Below, piece by piece: positions 8,424 through 15,840 of a stretch of 54,629 nt of DNA (positions within the stretch are counted from its first letter, which is position 1; every line of letters starts with the position of its first letter). The position numbers were made by a program, and so were the translations under genes. The notes under the pieces are model-generated. The model was not told the origin of the DNA. It was given only the letters and a program-made list of their open reading frames with translations, and did no database searches. Source of the DNA: Lachnospiraceae bacterium UBA6403 (GTDB lineage: Bacteria > Bacillota > Clostridia > Lachnospirales > Lachnospiraceae). Where the stretch lies: positions 58,857 through 113,485 of the forward strand of contig DJPV01000068.1 in NCBI GenBank assembly GCA_002437435.1, read 5' to 3'.

Positions 8424-8438
8424 AATAGGAGGTGGAAT

Positions 8439-10097
8439 ATGCATAACATTCCAAGAGATGAGGTATTTGTGATCGGGCATAAGAATCCGGATACGGACTC
8501 GATCTGTTCAGCGATCGCATATGCAGCTCTTAAGAATCGGTCAGAAAATAAATACATTCCCAAAAGAGCGGGTAATATCAATAAAGAAACAGAATTTGTA
8601 TTAGATTATTTTGATGTAGAAGTTCCGGAGCTGATCAAAAATGTAGATACCCAGTTAAGTGATATTTCCTACAGACTGGTAGCCGGCGTACAGGGTGATA
8701 CAACGATGAAGAAAGCGTTTGAGATCATGCAGAAGAATGATGCAACAACATTACCGGTTGTGGAAAATGGTAAGATCCGTGGAATATTAACGGTTGGAGA
8801 TATCGCAGAAGCTTATATGTTAAATGCTGAGGATGACATTCTGTATAAAGCGAGAACCAGATGTCGTCATATTATGGAGACGATCGATGGTGAGATGGTC
8901 TGTGGAAATCCACACAGTTATATCACAAATGGAAAAGTTATCATCGGAGCAGCACATGTGGAACTGATGGAGCATTTTGTGAAGCCGGGTGATATCGTTA
9001 TCTTAAGCGATCGAAAGGAATCGCAGCTTATGGCTATCGAAAAGGGAGCGGGTATGCTAATCCTTTGTCTGGTAGATAAGGTGGATGATGATGTGGTGAA
9101 GCTTGCGGCGTTTAAGGGCTGTTCGATCATCACATCACATAATGATACCTATAAGGTAGCCAGACTGATCGGACAGAGTATCCCGGTACGATTTTTTATG
9201 GTTCGTGATAATATCATGACATTTAATGAGGATGATTCGGTTGAAACGATCAAAAACGTGATGTCGAAGACGAGAGTCCGGTATTTTCCTGTCGTAGATA
9301 AGAGTGGCAATTATCTGGGACTGGTTTCCAGACGTAACTATATCAATGCAAGAAAGAAACAGGTGATCCTGGTCGATCACAACGAGCGTACCCAGTCGGT
9401 TGACAATATCGATAAGGCGGAGATCCGGGAAATCATCGACCATCACAGAATTGCGAATGTAGAAACGCTTGCACCGATTTATTTCAGAAATCAGCCGGTT
9501 GGTTGTACTGCTACGATCATATATCAGATGTACAGAGAACAGAATATTATTCCGGATAAGAAGATTGCAGGATTGATGTGTGCGGCTATTTTATCAGATA
9601 CACTGTTATTTAAGTCACCGACCTGTACCTGCGATGATAAGAATGCAGCATATGCTTTGGCACAGCTTGCAGAGATCAATATGAATGATTTTGCAATGGA
9701 GATGTTTGACGCCGGAAGTAATCTGAAGGGAAAGACAATTGACGAGATTCTGCATCAGGATTATAAGAAATTTGAGATTGACGGACGTATTTTTGCGATT
9801 GGACAGATTACATCGATCAATACCCGGGAGATTGAACAAATACAAAAGAGTATGTATGAGTATCTGACCGATTATACCGAGAATGGTTGTGATGTATTTT
9901 TGTTTGTAATGACGAGCATCTTAGATGATAGTTCAGGAATGCTGGCATTTGGAGAGGAGGCAGAGGAGATCTGTTCCCGTGCATTCCAAACGGAATTTGT
10001 CGATCATTATGCATATCTGGAAGGTGTAGTATCCAGAAAGAAACAGATCGTTCCGGCACTGGTCCGTGCAGTACAGGAACTCGAACAGCCGGAATAG
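8439..10097 (+). CDS. Manganese-dependent inorganic pyrophosphatase with CBS and DRTGG domains
   Basis: A family II (DHH) pyrophosphatase that hydrolyses PPi and is regulated by adenine nucleotides. Domain order: DHH N-terminal part with GHKNPDTDS (residues 8-16); CBS 1 (about 65-130); DRTGG domain (about 135-240); CBS 2 (about 245-310); then the rest of the DHH domain with VDHNERTQ, IDHHRIAN and SDTLLFKSPT; and DHHA2 ending with the SRKKQIVP active-site motif. All metal and phosphate ligands appear intact. The 552-residue size fits CBS-PPases rather than the short 310-residue form. Start ATG 8439 has AGGAGG (8427-8432) 6 nt upstream. It is followed by a small HAD and radical SAM gene run. 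Confidence 0.93.
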   Translation: MHNIPRDEVFVIGHKNPDTDSICSAIAYAALKNRSENKYIPKRAGNINKETEFVLDYFDVEVPELIKNVDTQLSDISYRLVAGVQGDTTMKKAFEIMQKNDATTLPVVENGKIRGILTVGDIAEAYMLNAEDDILYKARTRCRHIMETIDGEMVCGNPHSYITNGKVIIGAAHVELMEHFVKPGDIVILSDRKESQLMAIEKGAGMLILCLVDKVDDDVVKLAAFKGCSIITSHNDTYKVARLIGQSIPVRFFMVRDNIMTFNEDDSVETIKNVMSKTRVRYFPVVDKSGNYLGLVSRRNYINARKKQVILVDHNERTQSVDNIDKAEIREIIDHHRIANVETLAPIYFRNQPVGCTATIIYQMYREQNIIPDKKIAGLMCAAILSDTLLFKSPTCTCDDKNAAYALAQLAEINMNDFAMEMFDAGSNLKGKTIDEILHQDYKKFEIDGRIFAIGQITSINTREIEQIQKSMYEYLTDYTENGCDVFLFVMTSILDDSSGMLAFGEEAEEICSRAFQTEFVDHYAYLEGVVSRKKQIVPALVRAVQELEQPE

Positions 10098-10122
10098 AAC
10101 AGGATAGAAAGGCGGATGTACA

Positions 10123-10770
10123 ATGAAAAAGTATAAGGCAGTTATATTTGATTTGGATGGAACTCTTTTAAATACATTGGAGGATCTGGCTGATAGTACA
10201 AATTATGCGCTTTGCCAGATGGGTTATCCGGAACGGACGATCGACGAGGTTCGTCGTTTTGTAGGAAATGGTGTAGAGAAATTGATGGAACGTGCAGTTC
10301 CGACAGGAACTTCAGAAGATGATACATTAAAAGCACTTGCTATCTTCAAGGAACATTATTCAAAGAATATGTTAAATAAGACAGGTCCATATGATGGCAT
10401 TATTGATGTATTAAAAACACTAAAGGAAAAAGGAATACCGGCAGGTATTGTATCAAATAAATTTGATGCGGCAGTAAAAGGTCTGCGGGATCAGTTCTTT
10501 GGTGCTTATATAAGTACCGCGATCGGTGAGTCTGCAAATGTTGCAAAGAAACCGGCGCCGGATACCTGTATCGAAGCAATGAAGGAAATGCGGATCGGAC
10601 GGGAAGGCACAGTCTATGTAGGAGATTCGGATGTAGATATCATGACGGCAAAGAACAGTGGTCTGGAATGTATCTCTGTTACCTGGGGCTTCAGAGGTGA
10701 AGAATTCCTGTTAGAGCATGGTGCAACCCAGATTGTCCATAAGCCGGAGCAATTGCTTGAATTCTTTTAA
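10123..10770 (+). CDS. HAD-superfamily hydrolase, phosphoglycolate-phosphatase-like
   Basis: A cytosolic phosphatase of the Gph/PGP-like subfamily IA; the true substrate is not provable from sequence. HAD motifs are complete: I FDLDGTLLNT (residues 9-18), II IVSNK with the Ser, III KKPAPD with the Lys, IV VGDSDVDIMTA. A helical cap lies between motifs I and II. The 215-residue length is typical. The start ATG follows a GAAAGG site, 26 bp after the pyrophosphatase stop, and the YhcC gene begins 23 bp downstream, so the three genes are probably cotranscribed. Alternatives are a pyrophosphatase (PpaX-like) or a sugar-phosphate phosphatase. Confidence 0.88.
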   Translation: MKKYKAVIFDLDGTLLNTLEDLADSTNYALCQMGYPERTIDEVRRFVGNGVEKLMERAVPTGTSEDDTLKALAIFKEHYSKNMLNKTGPYDGIIDVLKTLKEKGIPAGIVSNKFDAAVKGLRDQFFGAYISTAIGESANVAKKPAPDTCIEAMKEMRIGREGTVYVGDSDVDIMTAKNSGLECISVTWGFRGEEFLLEHGATQIVHKPEQLLEFF

Positions 10771-10792
10771 GTAATATAAAGGATATACAGAA

Positions 10793-11671
10793 ATGGAGAT
10801 ATATACGGCGAATCAATATATAAAGGAAACCTTTGGTGAGAAATTATACAAGCTGTCATTAAATGCCGGAACTACATGCCCAAATCGGGATGGGACGGCG
10901 GGAGTTGGCGGATGTATCTTTTGCAGCAGTCTTGGATCGGGTGATTTCAGTCAAAAAGCAGATATGGATATCGACCGACAGATTGAACAGGCAAAACAGT
11001 TGGTTGTTTCAAAGTTTAAGGGTGAACATTATATTGCATATTTTCAGTCATTTACGAACACATATGGTGATATTGACCGTCTGCGAGATATATATATGAG
11101 GACAGCCATGCGGTCGGACATTGCGGTTGTTTCGATCGCAACCAGACCGGATTGCCTTGGAGATCAGGTGATCACTATGCTGAGGGATATACAGAGGATC
11201 AAACCGGTATGGGTGGAACTTGGGCTTCAGACGATTCATGAGAAAACGGCGAGGCTTATCAATCGGGGGTATGTTCTTTCAGAATATGATGAGGCAATAA
11301 AGAGACTTCGGGCACTTGGCATCCATGTAATTGTGCATATGATACTGGGACTTCCGGGAGAAAGCAGAAAAGATATGATTGAAACAGCAGAATACATCGG
11401 AAAGAGCGGTGCACAGGGCATTAAGCTGCAGTTACTTCATGTTCTTAAAGGAACAAAGCTTGCTGAACTTTATCAGAATGGAAAATGTTCTGTTTTATCA
11501 CTGGAAGATTATACAGAATGTGTTGTTTCGTGCCTTAAAGTGTTACCATCGGATATGGTGATCCACCGCCTGACAGGAGATGGGCCGAAGAAGATATTGA
11601 TCGCACCTCTGTGGAGTTCAGATAAGAAAAAAGTTATGAATACGATCAATGCAGCAGTCAGACAGGCTTAA
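10793..11671 (+). CDS. TIGR01212-type radical SAM protein (YhcC family)
   Basis: A 292-residue radical SAM protein. The cluster-binding cysteines have the family's unusual spacing, C-x11-C-x2-C, in TTCPNRDGTAG...GCIFCSS near residues 28-46. Downstream features typical of the family are QSFTNTYG, IATRPDC, WVELGLQT and IVHMILGLPGE. The function of YhcC proteins is not settled; a role in RNA or protein modification is usually supposed. The start ATG 10793 has a modest ribosome binding site (AAAGGATA). It is the last gene of the run, and its stop codon lies inside the loop of the following terminator. Confidence 0.9.
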   Translation: MEIYTANQYIKETFGEKLYKLSLNAGTTCPNRDGTAGVGGCIFCSSLGSGDFSQKADMDIDRQIEQAKQLVVSKFKGEHYIAYFQSFTNTYGDIDRLRDIYMRTAMRSDIAVVSIATRPDCLGDQVITMLRDIQRIKPVWVELGLQTIHEKTARLINRGYVLSEYDEAIKRLRALGIHVIVHMILGLPGESRKDMIETAEYIGKSGAQGIKLQLLHVLKGTKLAELYQNGKCSVLSLEDYTECVVSCLKVLPSDMVIHRLTGDGPKKILIAPLWSSDKKKVMNTINAAVRQA

Positions 11672-11694
11672 ACCGGATCTGACTGCTGTTTTTT
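11652..11694 (+). terminator. Intrinsic terminator overlapping the radical SAM stop codon
   Basis: CAGCAGTCAGA (11652-11662) pairs perfectly with TCTGACTGCTG (11678-11688), with T6 following at 11689-11694. The left arm is inside the coding region. Confidence 0.88.
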
Positions 11695-12109
11695 AGTTAC
11701 TGTTTATTCTGGATTTTTTTTGATCACAGATATTTGCAGCGTGAAGGAAACGGTTGACTGCAACCTTATAAGACTTTGACAGACGATCATATTCTTTAAA
11801 TACATGAAAGAAATCCCAGCCAAATGTATTATCAAAGGTAAACAACCGAAAAAGATCCTCATTCTTTATGTTTTCCAGAGAGGCGAGGTCTATACAGATC
11901 AGAAATACCAGAAACTGGATGTTGATATGATAGTAATTGGATGCGTGAAATAGTGCCTGTATATCAGGAATAGAGATACCACGCTCATATTGGGAATAAA
12001 CGGAGTGGGATATTTTTAATTGTTCTGCAGCTTCACGCATGGATATGGCTTTGCTTTTTCGAAGGGATAACAGTGCGCTTCCTATATTGGTTCGGATAAC
12101 AGATGTCAT
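11693..12109 (-). CDS. XRE-family helix-turn-helix protein (second of a pair)
   Basis: A 138-residue DNA-binding protein with an N-terminal XRE domain: MREAAEQLKISHSVYSQYERG covers helices 2-3 at about residues 20-41. A C-terminal helical region of unknown role follows. Its ATG overlaps the stop of the upstream XRE gene by 4 bases (ATGA), so the two are translationally coupled. The two proteins are similar in length and layout and look like a tandem duplication. Likely a regulator acting with its partner; the target may be the shared upstream region with thyA. Confidence 0.85.
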   Translation of the reverse strand: MTSVIRTNIGSALLSLRKSKAISMREAAEQLKISHSVYSQYERGISIPDIQALFHASNYYHINIQFLVFLICIDLASLENIKNEDLFRLFTFDNTFGWDFFHVFKEYDRLSKSYKVAVNRFLHAANICDQKKSRINSN

Positions 12110-12522
12110 ATTTTCTTTTTCTCCTTTTCGTAGTTATCATTACAATATAATTGTACATAGGTTTTTAACAGTTCCAATTCCCATGTTGGGACATCTTTCA
12201 ATTGGTTGATAAGATCAGTGATCGTTTCTTTTCGGACAGGAACGGCCTGGTAGGAGGCAGAATCACTGACAGCTTCCAGCAGATTGTAGCTGTCCTGTTC
12301 CATATTTTTTAAAGACATGGAATAGGCAAATAAGAAGTCGTGGTCAAGAATCTTTGACAGCTTGGCTATGTGATCGATTCCCGGAAGGATACGCCCTGAT
12401 TCGTAATTGGCATATCCGGATCGGGAGATTGAGAGCTGTTCCGCAACCTCTGCCTGTGTCATCTGTTTTTTCTTCCGAAAGTAGCGCAGAAGTTTTGGTA
12501 ATGGGTAATTTTCATTTTGCAT
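12106..12522 (-). CDS. XRE-family transcriptional regulator (first of a pair)
   Basis: A 138-residue protein with a clear XRE/Cro-type HTH, MTQAEVAEQLSISRSGYANYE (about residues 20-40), followed by a helical C-terminus rich in Glu/Lys. The start ATG lies 10 nt after AAGGAG on the reverse strand. It is divergent from thyA across a 160-bp region with candidate operators: a palindrome ATCAT-AC-ATGAT at 12554-12565 and direct repeats listed separately. Probably autoregulated, as is common for this family (inference). Confidence 0.87.
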   Translation of the reverse strand: MQNENYPLPKLLRYFRKKKQMTQAEVAEQLSISRSGYANYESGRILPGIDHIAKLSKILDHDFLFAYSMSLKNMEQDSYNLLEAVSDSASYQAVPVRKETITDLINQLKDVPTWELELLKTYVQLYCNDNYEKEKKKI

Positions 12523-12586
12523 TTGTATAAGTCTCCTTTCTGTTCTTTGTCACATCATACATGATTGAAAGAAAAAAAGTGCCGAA

Positions 12587-12617
12587 ATGTAATAAATGGT
12601 AGTGTTTCATGTAATAA
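12587..12617. repeat. Direct repeat ATGTAATAA, 22 bp apart, between XRE and thyA
   Basis: ATGTAATAA occurs at 12587-12595 and 12609-12617, separated start to start by 22 bp (about two helical turns). It lies immediately upstream of the thyA -35 box. This spacing suits cooperative binding on one DNA face, so it is a candidate operator for the divergent XRE pair. Confidence 0.45.
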
Positions 12618-12618
12618 G

Positions 12619-12647
12619 TTGCGTTTTTTTAGCCGATACGATACAAT
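12619..12647 (+). promoter_or_regulatory. thyA promoter
   Basis: TTGCGT (12619-12624), a 17-bp spacer and TACAAT (12642-12647), 36 bp before the thyA ATG. The upstream direct repeats abut the -35 box. Confidence 0.65.
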
Positions 12648-12682
12648 TACAGAAGTTTTATTTAAGAAAATGGAGGTAAAAA

Positions 12683-13513
12683 ATGAGCCGCGCAGATGAT
12701 ATTTTTATAGCAATGTGTAAATCAATTATAGAAAATGGATACAGTACTGAAGGAGAAAAGGTACGACCAAAGTGGGAGGATGGAACAAGTGCCTATACGA
12801 TCAAACAGTTTGGTGTTGTGAATCGTTATGATTTATCGAAAGAATTTCCGGCTATTACTCTGCGGAAAACGTATATTAAGTCTGCTATAGATGAGATATT
12901 GTGGATCTGGCAGAAAAAATCCAATAATGTACACGATCTGAAAAGTCATATCTGGGACAGCTGGGCAGATGAAGATGGATCGATCGGTAAGGCATATGGA
13001 TATCAGATGGGAGTAAAACATCAGTACAAAGAGGGTATGTTTGATCAGGTGGATCGTTTGATCTATGATCTGAAGCATAACCCGTACAGCCGCCGTATGA
13101 TGACAAATATGTATGTACATGCTGATCTTCATGAGATGAATCTGTATCCATGTGCTTATGGTATGACATTTAATGTAACAGGAGACCGGCTGAATGCGAT
13201 ATTAAATCAGAGATCACAGGATGTTCTTGCGGCGAATAACTGGAACGTTGTTCAGTATGCGGTGTTGGTTCATATGATCGCACAGGTAACAGGATTTAAA
13301 CCAGGAGAGCTGGTGCATGTAATTGCTGATGCACATATTTATGACAGACATATTCCGATTGTAAAAGAACTGATATCCAGAGAGACCTATCCTGCACCGA
13401 AGTTTACCATGAATCCGGATATAAAAGATTTTTATCAGTTTACATTGGATGATTTTACGATCGAAGATTATCAGACCGGATCACAGGTAAAAAATATTCC
13501 GATTGCAGTTTAA
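12683..13513 (+). CDS. thyA: Thymidylate synthase
   Basis: Methylates dUMP to dTMP using methylene-tetrahydrofolate. The catalytic Cys is in NLYPCAYGM (about residue 155), and the phosphate/pyrimidine loop is NQRSQDV. The conserved Asp and Asn of the nucleotide site are in QDVLAANNWN, and the His/Tyr pair is in IADAHIYDRH. The residue after the catalytic Cys is Ala, where the E. coli enzyme has His, placing it in a divergent branch of ThyA. Length 276. GGAGG precedes ATG 12683 by 6 nt. No dihydrofolate reductase gene is adjacent. Confidence 0.93.
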   Translation: MSRADDIFIAMCKSIIENGYSTEGEKVRPKWEDGTSAYTIKQFGVVNRYDLSKEFPAITLRKTYIKSAIDEILWIWQKKSNNVHDLKSHIWDSWADEDGSIGKAYGYQMGVKHQYKEGMFDQVDRLIYDLKHNPYSRRMMTNMYVHADLHEMNLYPCAYGMTFNVTGDRLNAILNQRSQDVLAANNWNVVQYAVLVHMIAQVTGFKPGELVHVIADAHIYDRHIPIVKELISRETYPAPKFTMNPDIKDFYQFTLDDFTIEDYQTGSQVKNIPIAV

Positions 13514-13586
13514 CAGATATTTGTAGTTATTTGAGTAAAATTACTAAAAAAAGATGTAATTTTAATATAAATTTCACAAAAAGTAT

Positions 13587-13615
13587 TTGTCTATTCCGAT
13601 ATATTGTGATACAAT
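13587..13615 (+). promoter_or_regulatory. Promoter for the YbjQ/zinc-ribbon-rhomboid pair
   Basis: TTGTCT (13587-13592), a 17-bp spacer and TACAAT (13610-13615), 29 bp before the next start codon. A weak 8-bp inverted repeat AAAATTAC/GTAATTTT (13537-13563) lies between thyA and this promoter and may partly terminate thyA. Confidence 0.65.
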
Positions 13616-13644
13616 TTTCATATATTTTTGGAGGTGCGTTACAC

Positions 13645-14754
13645 ATGGCAAATATTATGATTACATCAGGCACAAGTTTTGAAGGATATGAGATTACAGA
13701 ATATGGTCCTTATAAATTTGTACAGACAATTTTAAGTTCTAATTTTTTAAAGGAGATCGGTGCTTCTATCGCAGATATTGCAACTGACAGAAGCAGTATG
13801 TATCATGACAAACTGGATGGAACGATGAAAGAGACCATCAAGTCATTTGAGGAAGTTGTCGGAAAGACAAATTACAATGCGGTTGTTGGTTTTAAGACAG
13901 ATATTGTTGATTATTCGTCAAATATTTCAGCTGTTATTGTCAGTGGTACACTTGTATCAGTAAAGAAAGAGTACAAATCAGAATTTGAAAAGAGTGATTT
14001 TGTAAGAAAAGAATTATTCGTAAACAATTATTACGATAAGCTTGTACCAAGAGCTGTAAAAGTGATCCTCGCATCTGAAGGAAACGGAACTAAGATTTCG
14101 GCTTGGTATAATAATTACAATATGGATGACGTTAAAGCTATAAAAGCGGACATTCAGTTTGTGAATATTTACGGTGATGAGATCACATTGACAGGTGTCG
14201 ATTTTGTGTTTGAAAAGACAAACGTGTCATTATTAAAATCAGATTATGTTGAATGTAAGCTTCCTGAAAAATACATAAAGATCATTACAAGCTGTAAAGT
14301 ATATATTCAGAAATATGTTACATCAAGAGGGGTTTACTCATGTGGAGATGATCCGATTGATGTAGAAATGAGTGCATTGAAGTTCAAAGCACTTAAAGTT
14401 AAAAAAGGCCTTGATGCTGTATGTAATTACAAATCAGACGGACTTGTCTGGACCTGTAACTGCGGTCATGTAAATGAAGGCGGGGCAGAGGAATGTGTGA
14501 TCTGTGGCAGAAAACAGGATGAGATGAAGAACAGCATTACATTTAATTATGAGCCTATGCTGGAAGAAATGAAGCAGAAAGAATACGTTATGGAGATCAA
14601 GGATGTCCTTATGAAGTATATTAAGGATATTGATTCTGGACTTCGTATGCAGTTACTGGAGATTATGGAATCTGGTATTCAGTACGAAAAAACTCGTGGA
14701 GATATGAAAGAAACTGTAATTGAGAAGGTTGAGAATCTGTTCCTTGGATTATAA
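13645..14754 (+). CDS. YbjQ-like domain protein with C-terminal zinc ribbon
   Basis: A 369-residue soluble protein. Residues 1-100 (MITSGTSFEGYEITEYGPY ... NAVVGFKTDI) match the YbjQ/heavy-metal-binding-domain pattern. The middle (about 100-260) is an unrecognised beta-rich region. Around residues 268-291 a compact zinc ribbon is visible, WTCNCGHVNEGG..ECVICGRK (four Cys in C-x-C and C-x2-C pairs). A helical C-terminus of about 75 residues follows. The start is ATG 13645, 9 nt after GGAGG (13630-13634). An upstream in-frame extension to 13531 has no ribosome binding site and overlaps the promoter. It is followed 3 bp later by the rhomboid gene, so the pair is translationally coupled. Function unknown. 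Confidence 0.8.
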   Translation: MANIMITSGTSFEGYEITEYGPYKFVQTILSSNFLKEIGASIADIATDRSSMYHDKLDGTMKETIKSFEEVVGKTNYNAVVGFKTDIVDYSSNISAVIVSGTLVSVKKEYKSEFEKSDFVRKELFVNNYYDKLVPRAVKVILASEGNGTKISAWYNNYNMDDVKAIKADIQFVNIYGDEITLTGVDFVFEKTNVSLLKSDYVECKLPEKYIKIITSCKVYIQKYVTSRGVYSCGDDPIDVEMSALKFKALKVKKGLDAVCNYKSDGLVWTCNCGHVNEGGAEECVICGRKQDEMKNSITFNYEPMLEEMKQKEYVMEIKDVLMKYIKDIDSGLRMQLLEIMESGIQYEKTRGDMKETVIEKVENLFLGL

Positions 14755-14757
14755 AAA

Positions 14758-15774
14758 ATGCAACAATACATGTTACAGATCATTGAGCATCTGGGGAAAA
14801 AAGGATATAAAAAATTGAATCCCGACAGCAATAATGTATATGGCAGAGCAGAAGACGATGCCATATATGTTGTTGTGCTTGGAAGCAGCAGAAATCTGAA
14901 AACGGAAAATCTTATTAAATTTAATAAACAGATCCGACAGGACCTTGAGATATCAGGAAAGAGAATTCGAATCCTGAATCTCCTGCTGACTCCGAATGGA
15001 ATGTTTGATGATGATATAAACGCCATAATTGACAGGATGGATAATGTCTGGTTGTTCAGTGAAGATTATGGAAAACTGTATATTTTCGAAAATCAACCGG
15101 CAGATTTTGATGGATTGCAGAGTGTACTCGAAAAAGAGATTTATGAGGAAAAAGATCATTTCACCATTCGACTGAAGAAAATGTTTGGAGTGATAACTCC
15201 AATCCTGGTTCTGATAAATGTTCTGGTTTATATAGCATATGTGTACACAAAAGATTCCTATGGTTTTTCCTATCTTGAAGAAAAATTAACCGATAATCTT
15301 CAGTATGTTCTTGTTGAAAAACAGTATTACAGAATTGTCACATCCATATTTTTTCATTTTTCCCTGACTCATCTTTTAAGTAATATGGTCGTATTGATTG
15401 CTCTTGGGGCAAGAGTCGAAAACCTGATTGGAAAAGTGGGGTATATATGTGCATATCTGTTTTGTGGCATTATTGCATCTGTCTGTTCGATAGTCAGCTG
15501 TTACATGGGTAACTTTTATGATTACGCCGGGGGCGCTTCCGGTGCAATCTGCGGACTGATGGGAATATTAATTGTTTTTGCATTTTTTGGTAAGGGGAAA
15601 ATATCAGATATTTCTTTAAAGGATCTTATTTTTCTATCTGTAATCACAATATTGAATGGATATGTTTCAGAGGGGATTGATAATGCAGCGCATGTTGGCG
15701 GATTGATTGCCGGTTTATTTGTTGGAGTGCTCTGTGCATATATATGTTCAAAGAAGAAAAACTCAGGTACATGA
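14758..15774 (+). CDS. Rhomboid-family intramembrane serine protease with N-terminal cytosolic domain
   Basis: The C-terminal part (residues about 143-335) is a six-helix rhomboid. The catalytic Ser is in GGASGAICG (Ser261), the catalytic His in NAAHVGGLIAG (His312), and the loop motif HFSLTHLLSNM lies near residue 200. The first 140 residues are a soluble alpha/beta domain that I do not recognise (contains DDAIYVVVLGSS and WLFSEDYGKLYIFE). No ribosome binding site is evident; translation is probably coupled to the upstream gene (3-bp gap). The protease is expected to cleave membrane-anchored substrates. No substrate is obvious nearby, since the neighbouring proteins lack TM segments. Confidence 0.88.
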   Translation: MQQYMLQIIEHLGKKGYKKLNPDSNNVYGRAEDDAIYVVVLGSSRNLKTENLIKFNKQIRQDLEISGKRIRILNLLLTPNGMFDDDINAIIDRMDNVWLFSEDYGKLYIFENQPADFDGLQSVLEKEIYEEKDHFTIRLKKMFGVITPILVLINVLVYIAYVYTKDSYGFSYLEEKLTDNLQYVLVEKQYYRIVTSIFFHFSLTHLLSNMVVLIALGARVENLIGKVGYICAYLFCGIIASVCSIVSCYMGNFYDYAGGASGAICGLMGILIVFAFFGKGKISDISLKDLIFLSVITILNGYVSEGIDNAAHVGGLIAGLFVGVLCAYICSKKKNSGT

Positions 15775-15777
15775 CAG

Positions 15778-15806
15778 TTGTAAAAGATGGACTGATGTGA
15801 TAAAAT
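15778..15806 (+). promoter_or_regulatory. Promoter for the acidic TPR/coiled-coil operon
   Basis: TTGTAA (15778-15783), a 17-bp spacer and TAAAAT (15801-15806) preceded by TGA (extended -10), 34 bp before ATG 15841. Confidence 0.6.
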
Positions 15807-15840
15807 TGTCTGATGAAAATTAGTTTAGGAGTATGATTGG

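Noticed and set aside
13537..13563. A terminator for thyA (8-bp AT-only inverted repeat).
   Set aside because: The stem is short and AT-only with a broken T-tract, so I mention it only as a possible weak terminator.
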